Positions 8,864-17,920 are shown, numbered from the stretch's first letter. The stretch: 64,000 nt of DNA from Natronosalvus sp042663485 (GCA_042663485.1 JBHTAF010000002.1); one strand, 5' to 3'. Numbers and translations: made by a program. Notes: a model not told the origin generated them from the sequence alone.

Positions 8864-9670
8864 ATGGTTCACACACAACCCGCACAGGTAACGGTTCCCG
8901 ACTGGCTCCAGGATCCGATCGCCGAACTGGTGACGTTTCTGCCGCGACTCGTCGGCGCGCTGGTGATCCTGTTCATCGGCTGGATTATCGGCCGCCTCGC
9001 CGGCCGCGTCGTCATGCGAATCGCCGACGGCATCGAACTCGACCGCATGGTACTCGAGACGCCGCTCGGGCGCATCCTCGGCGGAACAGAACAGGCCGTT
9101 TCCAGAACCTTCGGCAAACTGGCGAAGTGGTTCGTGTACGCCCTCGCGATTCTCGCGGCCGCGAACGCCCTCGCGATCGCGCTCCTTTCGGAGTGGATCT
9201 CGACCGCGGTCTCGTACCTGCCGGCGTTCGTCGCGGGCCTGCTCGTCATCGTCTTCGGGTTCATCGTGGCCGACTTCGTCGGCGACATGATCGAGCGGAC
9301 TCGAGCGGCGACCCAGACGGTCTACACGTCCTGGTTCGCCGACGGGGCCCGGGTGTTCCTCTACTTCACGGCCATCGTGATCGGCCTCGGGACGATGGGC
9401 ATCGACGTCGGCATCCTGTTAGTCTTCGCGCGAGCGCTCGCGTGGGGCCTGGCCGCGGCCGTGGCGATCGGCGCCGGCGTCGCCTTCGGCTGGGGCGGCA
9501 AGGACTACGTCGCCGAGAATATCGACGGCTGGATGCGCCGGACGAACTCGATGACGCCGTCCGGTGAGGAGTCCGATCAGCGACGGAGCGAGAGTGGTGC
9601 TGGAACGGGGAGTGGGTCCAGAGCTCGATCGGACCGCGAACCCGGTCCTGGCGCGGACTCGGACGACTGA
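8864..9670 (+). CDS. Membrane protein with MscS-type TM helix repeats
   Basis: This 268-residue protein has about five hydrophobic helices, including two copies of the conserved TM_helix repeat found in some mechanosensitive channel proteins: LPRLVGALVILFIGWIIGRL near residue 25 and LPAFVAGLLVIVFGFIVADF near residue 120. The C-terminus ends GVAFGWGGKDYVAENIDGW followed by an Asp-Ser-Gly-rich tail. The cytoplasmic beta domain of full MscS channels is missing. It is probably a small osmotic or membrane-tension protein, but channel activity is not shown. Start ATG 8864 removes a non-conserved 27-residue extension. Confidence 0.75.
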   Translation: MVHTQPAQVTVPDWLQDPIAELVTFLPRLVGALVILFIGWIIGRLAGRVVMRIADGIELDRMVLETPLGRILGGTEQAVSRTFGKLAKWFVYALAILAAANALAIALLSEWISTAVSYLPAFVAGLLVIVFGFIVADFVGDMIERTRAATQTVYTSWFADGARVFLYFTAIVIGLGTMGIDVGILLVFARALAWGLAAAVAIGAGVAFGWGGKDYVAENIDGWMRRTNSMTPSGEESDQRRSESGAGTGSGSRARSDREPGPGADSDD

Positions 9671-9676
9671 CCTCGG

Positions 9677-10075
9677 TCATCGGACGGCCGGCCGCGCCGT
9701 TTTCGGTTCCCCCAGTTTCGAGAAGAGCGGTTTGACCGGAACGACGACGTACGTTTTTACCAATCGGCCGTTAACCGAGCGCCACTTCTCGACGCGCGCG
9801 ACGGCGTGAGCCTCGTACAGCGACTCGAGCGTCTCGATCACCGCGTCGAACGCGGCGGTGTCGAACGTTTCGTGTGGAACGCGGTCGGTGACGACGGCGA
9901 GGCGTCGGCGCCGCGCGTAGACGTCGAGTCGACCCTCGAACGCGAACTCGGCGTCCTGGATCAGGTCGTGAAGCGCGCCCATCGTCGGTGCTGACGATTC
10001 CGTCGGCAGGGAGATGTACGCCTGGTATTCGTCCGGACGTTCCGCGACGTACCGTTTCCACAGGCGTTTCAGCAC
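9677..10075 (-). CDS. Conserved hypothetical protein, 132 aa
   Basis: A soluble alpha/beta-looking protein with alternating hydrophobic strands (LAVVTDRVP, VIETLESLYEAHAVARVEKW) and no signal peptide or membrane segment. I do not recognise the family. Reading-frame composition is typical of real haloarchaeal genes. It ends 6 nt from the stop of the convergent TM-repeat gene. Confidence 0.65.
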   Translation of the reverse strand: MLKRLWKRYVAERPDEYQAYISLPTESSAPTMGALHDLIQDAEFAFEGRLDVYARRRRLAVVTDRVPHETFDTAAFDAVIETLESLYEAHAVARVEKWRSVNGRLVKTYVVVPVKPLFSKLGEPKTARPAVR

Positions 10076-10275
10076 GGTTCGGTCACCTCGAGTCCAGCGT
10101 TGGACTCAGACCCATCCCTCCTCCGATCACGTACGCTCGCCATCCTTGGCCGTGACTTCTCGCCACTGGTAATACGTCCTTTGTTGTTCGTCGCTCTCGA
10201 TACCCTGAAAGTCTGTTTTTCGTGACGATAGCTGATTCGAGAGACCTATGTGTAATTGCTCACTACCGCCACGCG

Positions 10276-10725
10276 ATGCCCACTCGTCTCCTCGAGTCGA
10301 CGCGGTTCGTGACCGTCACGTCGGCGGCGCTCGTCGCCGCTGGCGTCGCCATCAGCAGCGGTTTGACGCCCTCGGCCCGATCGCTCGCGGCACTGTGTCT
10401 CGTCTCGGTCGGACTCGTCGGCGTCGCGAGCGAGGTGAGCGAGCGCCCGCTCGAGGGCGTTCATCGGGCGACAGTTCGCTGGTGGGCGGTCGCCTTCGTC
10501 GCCTTCCTCCCGTACGGACTCGTGGCGGCGCCCTCGAGCGAAGGAGCGACGGCGGTCGCTGACTCCCTGTCCGCCACGATTCCAGTCGTCGCGTTCGAAG
10601 TCGGTGCCGGGAGCGCGTTTCTGTGTGCAACTGCAGTAACGGCCCTCTACGCGATGGCACGCTACGGCGTCCATCCAGGACGACCACGGCCCGAAGAGCG
10701 GATTCTAGTCGAGGGCGACGACTGA
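10276..10725 (+). CDS. Small integral membrane protein, hypothetical
   Basis: This 149-residue protein has about four hydrophobic stretches (residues about 10-28, 34-52, 70-90, 105-135) and a short acidic C-terminus. ATG 10276 is chosen; the 18 codons upstream lack conserved character. No family or motif is recognised. It is convergent with the aminotransferase at 10825. Confidence 0.6.
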   Translation: MPTRLLESTRFVTVTSAALVAAGVAISSGLTPSARSLAALCLVSVGLVGVASEVSERPLEGVHRATVRWWAVAFVAFLPYGLVAAPSSEGATAVADSLSATIPVVAFEVGAGSAFLCATAVTALYAMARYGVHPGRPRPEERILVEGDD

Positions 10726-10824
10726 CTCGAATTGCCGTCGCGATCCGATAGTCGGGAAACGAATTCTCCCGAAGACGTCACGTACTCGCCACGCAGCTGG
10801 CAGAACGCTGTGGACGAAACGGCT

Positions 10825-12024
10825 TCAGACGTGCTCCTCGACGAACGACTCGATTCGCGCCAGCGCCTCGCGTAGGTCCTCGAGTCCCGTCGCGTACGAG
10901 ACCCGGAGGTGGCCCTCGCCACCGACGCCGAAGACGCCGCCCGGGACGACGGCGACGCCGCGCTCGCGGAGCAGTCGCTCGGCGAAGTCGTCCGCGCTCC
11001 CCTCCCACCCGTCGGGCACCTTGGGGAAGACGTAGAACGCCCCCTTCGCCTCGAAACACGGCATTCCGATCTCGCGAAACCGGGAGATGACGAACCGGCG
11101 CCGGCGGCCGTACTGGTCGACCATCGCCTCGACGTCGTTCGCACAGGAATCGAGCGCCTCGAGGGCCGCGTACTGGGCGGTCGTCGGCGCCGAGAGCATG
11201 CCGTACTGGTGGACGCGGTTCATCGCGCCGATCGCCCCGCCGGGGCCGAGCGCGTAGCCCAGTCGCAACCCGGTCATCGCGTGGGCCTTCGAGAACCCGT
11301 TGCAGACGATGGTGCGCTCGCGCATGCCCGGAAGCGTCGCGATGGACGCGTGGGTGGCGGTGCCGGGACTCGCGTCGGCGGCGCGCTCGTCGTAAGTCAA
11401 CTCGGCGTAAATCTCGTCCGAGAGGACCGCGAGGTCGTGCTCGCGGGCGAACGCGGCGATGGGCTCGAGATCAGTCCGCGTCATCACGGCGCCGGTTGGA
11501 TTGTTCGGATAGCACATGACGAGCAAGTCCGCAGCCTCGGCCTCGGCGGCCTCGAGCGCCTCGACCGTGAGCCGAAAGTCGTCTTCCTCCCGCGTCCGGA
11601 CGGAGAGGACCTCCCCGCCCGCGAAGGTCACGCCCGGGCCGTAGGAGATGTACGCCGGCTGAGCCACGGCGACGGTATCGCCGGGGTCGACGAACGCCCG
11701 AAAGGCCAGGTCGACGGCCTCGCTCGCGCCCGCAGTGACGAGAATCTCCGCGTCGGGATCGTACGCGAAGCCGAAGCGGTCGGCAACGTGCCTCGAGATG
11801 GCCTCGCGAAGGTCGTACATGCCGCGGTTGGCCGTATAGGAGGTCTTCCCCCGCTCGAGTGACTGGATGGCGGCGTCCCGCGCCGCCCACGGCGCGGAGA
11901 AGTCAGGTTCGCCGACGCCCAGGGAGATGACGTCGTCACGCTCCTCCGCGATTTCGAAGAAGCGACGGATACCCGAAGGGCCGACCGCCTGGACGCGTTC
12001 GGCTGGCTCGAGGCTCCTGGTCAT
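10825..12024 (-). CDS. Class I/II pyridoxal-phosphate aminotransferase
   Basis: This 399-residue fold-type I aminotransferase has ISLGVGEPDF near the N-terminus, the MCYPNNPTGAV substrate/cofactor block, LSDEIYAELTY (Asp binding PLP nitrogen), and NGFSKAHAMTGLRLGY with the PLP lysine at about residue 244. Specificity cannot be read; aspartate, aromatic or alanine transamination are all possible in this branch. The start codon overlaps the stop of an Lrp-family regulator in an ATGA arrangement, so the two form a coupled unit and the regulator probably controls this amino-acid step. Confidence 0.88.
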   Translation of the reverse strand: MTRSLEPAERVQAVGPSGIRRFFEIAEERDDVISLGVGEPDFSAPWAARDAAIQSLERGKTSYTANRGMYDLREAISRHVADRFGFAYDPDAEILVTAGASEAVDLAFRAFVDPGDTVAVAQPAYISYGPGVTFAGGEVLSVRTREEDDFRLTVEALEAAEAEAADLLVMCYPNNPTGAVMTRTDLEPIAAFAREHDLAVLSDEIYAELTYDERAADASPGTATHASIATLPGMRERTIVCNGFSKAHAMTGLRLGYALGPGGAIGAMNRVHQYGMLSAPTTAQYAALEALDSCANDVEAMVDQYGRRRRFVISRFREIGMPCFEAKGAFYVFPKVPDGWEGSADDFAERLLRERGVAVVPGGVFGVGGEGHLRVSYATGLEDLREALARIESFVEEHV

Positions 12025-12506
12025 GGCGACACGGAGAGTCGGTCGTCGTCCTCGCCGTCCCCGAGTTCGATCCCGTTCTCCTTGTAGGAGGCCATCACGT
12101 AGTGGGTGACCGTCTGGGTAATCTCGGGGACGGGAGCGACCTTCTCGCTGATGAACCGGGAGACCTCGCGGATCGAGTCGCCCTCGACCTCCATGTCGAA
12201 GTCGTAGTCGCCGCTGATGAGCCGCAGCGCTTTCACCTGCGGGAAGCGAGCGAGTCGCTCGGCGACATCGTCGTAGCCCGTCTCCCGGTCGAGGGTCACG
12301 TTGAGTTCGACCTCGGCGCGAACGCGTTCGTCCTCGAGGCGGTCCCAGTCGACGACGGCCTGGTAGCCCCGAACGATCCCGGCGGCCTCGAGCGCCTCGA
12401 TGGCGTCGGCTACCTCGTCCTCGTCGAGGTCAGTCATTCGCGCGATGTCGGCCGTGTCGTATCGCGCGTTCTCACGAAGCAACTCGAGCACCTCGCGTTC
12501 GCTCAT
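12021..12506 (-). CDS. Lrp/AsnC-family regulator with RAM domain
   Basis: This 161-residue protein has an N-terminal winged helix (MSEREVLELLRENARYDTADIARMTDLDEDEV) and a C-terminal RAM ligand-binding domain (about 75-145). Start ATG 12506 is set by a strong GGAGGG ribosome-binding site a few bases upstream; the open frame extends much further but without conserved residues. Its stop overlaps the start of the aminotransferase by four bases, so they are co-translated. It is probably a sensor of an amino acid connected with that enzyme. The ligand is unknown. Confidence 0.88.
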   Translation of the reverse strand: MSEREVLELLRENARYDTADIARMTDLDEDEVADAIEALEAAGIVRGYQAVVDWDRLEDERVRAEVELNVTLDRETGYDDVAERLARFPQVKALRLISGDYDFDMEVEGDSIREVSRFISEKVAPVPEITQTVTHYVMASYKENGIELGDGEDDDRLSVSP

Positions 12507-12786
12507 ATCCCTCCGAAGCGCGAGCGCCGGCAAAAGCGTTGTGTCACGTGCAACACCTGACGGCTCGACGAGTTTCGCCGAGTGCGTCCTCGAGCGGGCC
12601 GGGATCGGCGTTCTGGGGAGATATTTCATATTCATCAGCGTGTTAATTCGCCAATATTTACCCAACGTGTTTTGGGACAATGTGCATAACGACAGGACTA
12701 TTTGAGTATTCTATACGCGAGACCGTTGACGATACGGCACTCTCACCGAATCGGGCACGAAGCCCACTACATCGTCAGAGGCCACC

Positions 12787-13299
12787 ATGCTGTCAATGAA
12801 AGATACCGTACCCAAGAACGAGACGATCAAGCGAGTTGCACGCCACGTCGAGACGTCGGTGCGCCGTTCCAACCCAGTCACCCTGGTGAAAGGACCCCAG
12901 CGGAGCGATTCGACGGACGACCGACCGGCCACCACCGACAGCCCGGACGGTCCACACAACGCCGGTGGACGAATCCTGGAGACGCCCCGTCAGCAAAAGA
13001 CGGTTACCTGTCTGCTCGAGTACGGGACGACCGGGCCCGTGAAGATGGGAGCTCTCGCAGAACGGGTCGCCGCTCGGGAATACGGGACGACGGTCGCCGA
13101 CCTCGAGGGCGGCCAGCGCAAGCGAGTATACGTCTCGCTCTCTACGTCGGTCCTCCCGGAACTGGACCGACTCGGACTCCTCGAGTACGACAAGTCCCGT
13201 GGGCTGGTGTACCCGACCGACCAGCTACAGCAGTTCCGTCCTCACCTCGGTGCGTCAGCAGGCGAACCGGCGATGGCGACCAGCAACGCAGGTCAGTAA
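12787..13299 (+). CDS. DUF7344-like winged-helix protein
   Basis: This 170-residue protein has a low-complexity N-terminus (about 60 residues) and then a winged-helix domain: LLEYGTTGPVKMGALAERVA, followed by a GGQRKRVYVSLSTSVLPELDRLGLLEYDKSRGLV wing region. The same layout (xAQRQRVYIPLYQSHLSKLDEAGII) occurs in the product of 56523-57113, so the two are paralogues. The family is a haloarchaeal group of putative DNA-binding proteins. An AT-rich promoter region with TATACG near 12712 lies upstream. Its last seven bases overlap the convergent gene. Confidence 0.75.
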   Translation: MLSMKDTVPKNETIKRVARHVETSVRRSNPVTLVKGPQRSDSTDDRPATTDSPDGPHNAGGRILETPRQQKTVTCLLEYGTTGPVKMGALAERVAAREYGTTVADLEGGQRKRVYVSLSTSVLPELDRLGLLEYDKSRGLVYPTDQLQQFRPHLGASAGEPAMATSNAGQ

Positions 13300-14027
13300 T
13301 TCTTGAACAGGAGTGCGCGCACGTCGTCTTTCGTCTGCACGTCCTCAGTGGAGTCGTCGGGGAGCGTAACCCGGTAGCGATAGTCTGCAGCGGGTGATTC
13401 GTCCCACTTGTCGTCGTGGGTGTCGAGGAGATTCATCATCTTGTTCAACATGTCGTCGTCGTCGGCGGCGCCGCCGCTGTCGGCTGCGTCCTCGTCCTCG
13501 TTTTCGCCGTCTGCGTCTCCGTCCGCCTCGTCTTCGTTCTCGCTGGTATCCTCGTCTTCACCCTCGCTCTCGTCCTCGCCTGCGCTCTCACCGTCGTCCT
13601 CGTCGGTGCCGGCATCGTCCTCGCTCGAGTCCTCGGTATCCGCATCCGCATCTGCATCCGACTCGGATTCCGCCGAGTCCGCATCGGTGTCGCCGTCACC
13701 CCCGTCGTCGGTAGCGCTCGTCTCCGCCTCCTCGTCGTAACTGACTTCTGCCACCTCGTCGGACCCATCAACCTGCGAGCCCGACTCGATCGCCGACTCG
13801 ACAGCCGCCGCCACGTCGTCCGTCGCCGTTCGACCCGAGGTGTCGGTCTCGAAGTCGACCTCGAGACCGTCTTCACCGTCCTCGCCCGCCTCGAGATTGT
13901 CGATCAGAAACTGGATCGCGTCGCGTTCGCGCACGAAGCCGTACCTGCCGACGACGTCCTCGGAGATGGCCGCTCGCAATCGCTGGATCACCGCGTACTG
14001 TTCGTCCGTGACCTCGACTGTCTGCAT
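13293..14027 (-). CDS. Protein with Asp/Glu/Ser-rich linker, hypothetical
   Basis: This 244-residue protein has three parts. The N-terminal 50 residues form a small helical domain (VTDEQYAVIQRLRAAI ... VRERDAIQFLIDNLEAG). Residues about 60-185 are an extremely acidic, low-complexity stretch of Asp, Glu, Ser, Gly and Ala. The last 50 residues (NKMMNLLDTHDDKWDES ... YRYRVTLPDDSTEDVQTKDDVRALLF) look folded. No function is recognised. Start ATG 14027 fits a TATA box 28 nt upstream, giving a leaderless transcript. Confidence 0.7.
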   Translation of the reverse strand: MQTVEVTDEQYAVIQRLRAAISEDVVGRYGFVRERDAIQFLIDNLEAGEDGEDGLEVDFETDTSGRTATDDVAAAVESAIESGSQVDGSDEVAEVSYDEEAETSATDDGGDGDTDADSAESESDADADADTEDSSEDDAGTDEDDGESAGEDESEGEDEDTSENEDEADGDADGENEDEDAADSGGAADDDDMLNKMMNLLDTHDDKWDESPAADYRYRVTLPDDSTEDVQTKDDVRALLFKNY

Positions 14028-14050
14028 ACCTGACCGATGTGGCGAGGGGT

Positions 14051-14060
14051 ACATATAGGT
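14051..14060 (-). promoter_or_regulatory. TATA box for the acidic-linker protein gene
   Basis: On the minus strand the element reads ACCTATATGT and is centred about 28 nt upstream of ATG 14027, the leaderless distance. Confidence 0.55.
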
Positions 14061-14178
14061 GGGTGCGTCTGTCGATGGGCGTATCTGGCTGTCAGGCTGA
14101 TAGATCGGCAGAACGGCAGAATATCAGAGCACCAACGTATAAGGACACCGCGTCGTCGGTCCCCACCCCACAAACCGC

Positions 14179-15075
14179 CTACCGCCGCTGGACTTCGTGG
14201 CGACCGAACCCGTACCGCAAACGGTTCGCGAGCCGTCTCGAGAACCGACCCTCGTCCGCCCGCGAACTGTATCGCTCGGCGAGCGCCGTGTAGATCAGCG
14301 GGAGGGGAACCTCCTGCTCGAGACCCTCCTGGACGGTCCAGGTGCCCGTCGAGCCACCCTCGATCCGGTCGGCGACGTCGCCCAGGTCGGACCCCTCTTC
14401 GCGAAACGCCTCTTCGCAGAGTTCGAGCAGCCAGGACCGGATGACCGCGCCGTTGTTCCACACCGAGGCGACGGCCTCGAGATCGAGGTCAAATCGGCCC
14501 TCGTGGAGCAGTTCGAAGCCCTCGCCGTAGGCTTGCATCAGCGCGTACTCGACGCCGTTGTGGACCATCTTGACGTAGTGGCCCGACCCCGACCGCCCCA
14601 TCCTGGCGTGGCCCGCGGGCCCCGTCGCCACGGCGTCGAACGCCGGGGCGAGTTCGTCGTAGGCCCACTCGGGGCCACCGACCATGAGCGAGAATCCAAG
14701 TTCGGCGCCGGCAGGACCCCCGGAGGTGCCGCAATCGAGGTACGCCGCCGGACAGGACTCGGCGCGCCGAAGCGTGTCGTGGAAGTTCGAGTTGCCGCCG
14801 TCGACGACCACGTCCTCGGCCGCGAGGCGGGGCTCGAGCGTCTCGAGGGTCGCGTCGACGGGGGCACCGGCGGGAACCATCAGCCAGATTCGCTTGTCGT
14901 CGCCGAGTTGGTCACACAGATCGTCGATCGAGTCGGCGGGGCTGGCCCCCGCGGCGGCCGCGGCATCGATCGCGTCCTCGTCGAGGTCGAAGGCGACGAC
15001 GTCGTGGCTCGCGGCGAGCACCCGGTCGACGACGATCTGCCCCATCCGTCCGAGTCCGATTACGCCCAGTTGCAT
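14179..15075 (-). CDS. gnd: 6-phosphogluconate dehydrogenase, decarboxylating
   Basis: This 298-residue protein matches the short (YqeC/GndA-type) 6-phosphogluconate dehydrogenases. The N-terminal Rossmann motif GVIGLGRMG (residues 4-12) binds the dinucleotide, followed by the family blocks VVDGGNSNFHDT, DCGTSGGPAG and the catalytic region GHYVKMVHNGVEYALMQAYGE with the Lys and His-Asn pair. It oxidatively decarboxylates 6-phosphogluconate to ribulose 5-phosphate; in Haloferax an enzyme of this kind feeds an oxidative pentose phosphate route. The length is typical of the short class, about 170 residues less than the long form. Confidence 0.92.
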   Translation of the reverse strand: MQLGVIGLGRMGQIVVDRVLAASHDVVAFDLDEDAIDAAAAAGASPADSIDDLCDQLGDDKRIWLMVPAGAPVDATLETLEPRLAAEDVVVDGGNSNFHDTLRRAESCPAAYLDCGTSGGPAGAELGFSLMVGGPEWAYDELAPAFDAVATGPAGHARMGRSGSGHYVKMVHNGVEYALMQAYGEGFELLHEGRFDLDLEAVASVWNNGAVIRSWLLELCEEAFREEGSDLGDVADRIEGGSTGTWTVQEGLEQEVPLPLIYTALAERYSSRADEGRFSRRLANRLRYGFGRHEVQRR

Positions 15076-15156
15076 GCGTAGCCGTGCGCGAAGGGGCGTG
15101 GTAGGGGTTGCGGTTTCTCGTTGGGAGCAGGTACGGCTTCCGTCACGAGCAGGGCG

Positions 15157-15771
15157 CTACGGCTTCTCGTTGCGAGCGAGGTGGATCGACATCTCCTGTT
15201 CGAAGCTCTCGGCCCCGCACAGTTCGAAGCCGACGCGTTCGTAGAGCGCGATAGCCGGGCCGTTCCAGCGCTCGACGGTGAGCCAGACCCACTCGACGCC
15301 GCGTTCGGCCGCATGTCCGAGCAGGTGCTCGAGCAACTGGGTCCCGATACCGCCGCGCTGGTAGGCCTGCAAGACGAAGATCGCCAGCTCCCACTCGACC
15401 TCGCTCAGGTCCTCGACCGTCTCCGGATCGTCGACGTCCGGAACCAGCGTTGCGTGACCGATCACCCCCTCCTCGTGTCGCGCGACGACGTTGATCCCGT
15501 CCTCGAGCAACGGCTCGAGCCACTGGCGGATGCGTTCCTCGCCAGTCGGCGGGATCCCCTGGGCGCGGTCGGCGGGGTCGAACTGCACGTACATTCGGGC
15601 GAGCGCATCGAGCGCTCCGTCGGCCGGTTCGGGTCCGACACCGCCGTCGAGATCGAGTGGCCCGATCTCGATGTCTCGCCCTTCCGGATCGGTGTAGGTC
15701 GTCGGTGGCGTCGGGAACGGGCCGGCCGGTTCGTCCGGGTACACTCGTCGCTGTCTCTCAGTCTCCGTCAT
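15157..15771 (-). CDS. GNAT-family N-acetyltransferase
   Basis: This 204-residue protein has an N-terminal extension of about 75 residues and then a GNAT domain: GVIGHATLVPD (strand 4), LAIFVLQAYQRGGIGTQLLEHLLGHA (acetyl-CoA loop Q-R-G-G-I-G), and VWLTVERWNGPAIALYERVGFE (strand 5 and helix 4). The acetyl acceptor is unknown. Start ATG 15771 lies 2 nt after the stop of the universal stress protein gene, so the two genes are probably co-transcribed. Confidence 0.85.
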   Translation of the reverse strand: MTETERQRRVYPDEPAGPFPTPPTTYTDPEGRDIEIGPLDLDGGVGPEPADGALDALARMYVQFDPADRAQGIPPTGEERIRQWLEPLLEDGINVVARHEEGVIGHATLVPDVDDPETVEDLSEVEWELAIFVLQAYQRGGIGTQLLEHLLGHAAERGVEWVWLTVERWNGPAIALYERVGFELCGAESFEQEMSIHLARNEKP

Positions 15772-15773
15772 CG

Positions 15774-16142
15774 TTATCGAACGAGTTTGACGGTCATCGT
15801 CGCGTTCAACAGGACGAACTCGGTGATCGGCCCGAGGCGAACTTTCCCCATCGGGCTTCTGGTACCGCCGCCGATCACCAGCTGGTCGACGTCCTCGCGC
15901 TCGGCCAGGGCGACCAGCGAGCTCCCGGGATCGCCCTCGAGCGTCCGGATTTCGGCGTCGATCCCGGCTGCCACGAGTCGTTCCTGGGCCAGCTCGTGCA
16001 TCTCCTCGACCGTTCGGTCCGCCTCCGGCTTGTCGAGGACGGCGACGACCAGGTCGTCGCCCACCTCGGTGACGCGCTCGATCGTCGTCTCGAGCGTCTT
16101 CACCGACTCGTCGCTTCCGTCGAGTCCCAGCAGGACGTGCAT
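15774..16142 (-). CDS. Universal stress protein (UspA family)
   Basis: A compact 122-residue Usp domain: N-terminal LLGLDGSDES strand and loop with the Asp that contacts the nucleotide, and the C-terminal IGGGTRSPMGKVRLGPITEFVL, which matches the G-x2-G-x9-G(S/T) ATP-binding pattern loosely (second Gly and third Gly-Pro). It is the first gene of a probable two-gene unit with the GNAT enzyme. Its role in stress is inferred only from the family. Confidence 0.85.
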   Translation of the reverse strand: MHVLLGLDGSDESVKTLETTIERVTEVGDDLVVAVLDKPEADRTVEEMHELAQERLVAAGIDAEIRTLEGDPGSSLVALAEREDVDQLVIGGGTRSPMGKVRLGPITEFVLLNATMTVKLVR

Positions 16143-16208
16143 GCGTTCGTGTGGGACGCCCCGGTGGAAAACCGTTGCGCCGGTTCCGTCGGTTTCGCCG
16201 AAGAATCG

Positions 16209-16772
16209 TCAGCGCGAGGGGTGTTCGCGCTCGTCGGGACCTCGCCCGAGTCGGTCCGTCACGAGGTCGAGTCCCGGATAGCCGTCCGCGCGCCAGACGA
16301 CCAGGGCCGCCGCGGCGAGGACGAACTCGAGCAGGAAGTAGGGGTCGCCCAGGGAGCTGGAAAACAGCTCGAGGATGCTCGGTGGACCCTCCTCGTAGGG
16401 TTCGACCGGGACGACCGGCCACAACAGATACCCGAATTCTTCGGCGCCCCAGAGGGCCGGCACGGTGTCGGCGAGGAGGTGTGAGAACGCGCCGATGGCG
16501 AAGGCGATCGCGTAGGTCGGACGGTCGTACCGGCTCGCGATGGCGAGGACGGCGAGCGAAACCGGGAGCACGAACAGCAGGGAGTGTGCCAGCGATCGAC
16601 CCGTCGGGAGTACGGGGACGTACCACGCGAGCGGTTTGTCGATCAAGTCGGGAAACTGGCTGCCGACGAGGACGCAGACGACCGCCACCGCGCTCGGGAC
16701 CCGCGCCAGATGACGGCGCGTCCAGAGCGAGTAGAGGAGGTAAGCGAGGGCGGCGTGTCCGAGTGGCCACAT
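16209..16772 (-). CDS. DUF457 (YdjM-type) membrane-bound metal-dependent hydrolase
   Basis: This 187-residue membrane protein has four or five hydrophobic segments. It shows the conserved polar residues of the family: MWPLGHAALAYLLY at the N-terminus, QFPDLIDKPLAW, an AHSLLF His-Ser, and FSHLLADTV. These His and Asp residues probably bind metal. A paralogue with the same landmarks lies at 58489-59067. Biochemical function is unknown for most members. The divergent phosphodiesterase gene shares the short intergenic region; an AT-rich TATAAA near 16804-16809 reads as a TATA-like element on both strands. Confidence 0.82.
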   Translation of the reverse strand: MWPLGHAALAYLLYSLWTRRHLARVPSAVAVVCVLVGSQFPDLIDKPLAWYVPVLPTGRSLAHSLLFVLPVSLAVLAIASRYDRPTYAIAFAIGAFSHLLADTVPALWGAEEFGYLLWPVVPVEPYEEGPPSILELFSSSLGDPYFLLEFVLAAAALVVWRADGYPGLDLVTDRLGRGPDEREHPSR

Positions 16773-16876
16773 GCGTACTGTCTCGTCCGAAGATGGGGAC
16801 GAGTATAAACGATGCGACTGCAGGCGTCCGGTCGATGTCGAAACAGTGGTACTCCCTCGCGGCCTACCGTGTCCCG

Positions 16877-17392
16877 ATGCTCGCTATCTTCTCCGACACG
16901 CACAGCACCGGCGGTCACAACCTCGAGGGCGCCGCGCTCGAGGCCGCCCGCGAGGCCGACGCCGTGATCCACGCCGGCGACTTCACCAACGTTGGGGTTC
17001 TCGAGGCGTTTCGATCGCTCTGCCCCGTCTTCTATCCCGTCCACGGCAACGCCGACGACGCGACAGTCACCGAACAGCTACCGCCCGTTCGAATCGTCGA
17101 CTGTGAAGGAATCCGGATCGCGGTCACGCACCGACGCGGCGGCGGCGACGTTGGCCTGGCGATGTTCGGCCGCTCGCGCGAGGTGGACGTCGTCGTCTCG
17201 GGACACACCCACCGTCCGTCGGTCGTCGACGCCGAGGGCGTCCTGTTGCTCAATCCCGGGAGCCACGCCCAGCCGCGCGGAAACCGGCCGGGGTTCGCGA
17301 CGCTCGAGCGAGACGAGGACGGGACGGTTCGTGGCGAACTTCGAGAGCCGGATGGTACGCTACTCGAGTCGTTCACGCTCGAGTCGAAGTGA
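16877..17392 (+). CDS. MJ0936/YfcE-type metallophosphoesterase
   Basis: This 171-residue calcineurin-like phosphodiesterase has all metal motifs: FSDTH (Asp7, His9), HAGDF, HGNADD, a THR His and SGHTHRPS. Family members hydrolyse phosphodiesters in vitro; the physiological substrate is usually unknown. ATG 16877 gives the usual start just before the first strand. An in-frame ATG at 16835 would add 14 residues and lies about 28 nt from TATAAA (16804-16809), so a leaderless start there is a real alternative. Confidence 0.87.
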   Translation: MLAIFSDTHSTGGHNLEGAALEAAREADAVIHAGDFTNVGVLEAFRSLCPVFYPVHGNADDATVTEQLPPVRIVDCEGIRIAVTHRRGGGDVGLAMFGRSREVDVVVSGHTHRPSVVDAEGVLLLNPGSHAQPRGNRPGFATLERDEDGTVRGELREPDGTLLESFTLESK

Positions 17393-17920
17393 GCGAGAGC
17401 GGGGCAGGAGTGCGAACGAAAGCAGGAGTCGTAGCGGGAACGGGAACGAGGGAAGCCGGGAACAGAAGTGGAGGGAGGGGGAGGACCGAGCCTGATGAGA
17501 ACGAGACGTACGTGAGAAAGCCGGACGACCACGGGGGAGGGCACGCGACTGTGAACGAATGGCGGTTCGGGCGACCGCCGAAGCATCAGAGGGGACGAGT
17601 AGGGGCCGACCGTGGGTGGTCGGTCGATCGGTCGATCGGTCGGTCAATTGTGACTTCCGCGCTGGGGGAGAGCGCTGGGTCGGCCCCGGACGGTGGGTGG
17701 ACTGTATCGGTCGCACCAGTGGATGTCACGGGAACGTGTGCGACCGACGTCCATCATCACCTACGTGTCGGGTATAAAAAGACTCACCGCAAGCTAAAAA
17801 ATCGATTTTAGCTATCCGTTTCCTAGCCCCGCAGCCAGTCCATCGGCCTACAGATCCTCGAGTCTCACCGTCCTCGAGGCGTCGAAACGGTTTTGCGGCC
17901 GCCCCGTGTACCCCCGACGT
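17393..17920. other. Intergenic region with purine-rich and tandem sequence, TATA box and hairpin
   Basis: About 530 bases without a convincing gene. Positions about 17390-17480 are strongly purine-rich on the plus strand. Near 17618-17650 the unit GGTCGATC repeats in tandem. A good TATA box (GGTATAAAAAG) lies at 17771-17781, followed by an inverted repeat with arms 17792-17799 and 17806-17813 and a 6-nt loop. A 140-codon frame covering most of the region has poor composition and is not accepted. Confidence 0.5.
17792..17813. repeat. Inverted repeat, 8-bp arms with 6-nt loop
   Basis: AGCTAAAA and TTTTAGCT flank AATCGA, just after a TATA box. At the RNA level it would form a weak A/U-rich hairpin near the 5' end of any transcript from that box; as DNA it could be an operator. 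Confidence 0.5.

Noticed and set aside
13470..13700. Possible CRISPR or tandem array in the repetitive GTCCTCGTC-type DNA
   Set aside because: The repeats have no constant unit or spacers; they encode the acidic low-complexity linker of a protein.
13408..14033. Several plus-strand frames rich in Ser, Arg or Val opposite the acidic-linker gene
   Set aside because: They are antisense translations of the Asp/Glu-coding repeats of the gene at 13293-14027.
17389..17811. A 140-codon open frame after the phosphodiesterase gene
   Set aside because: It starts directly after the stop codon, crosses purine-rich and tandem-repeat sequence, and has a basic, low-complexity product unlike haloarchaeal proteins.
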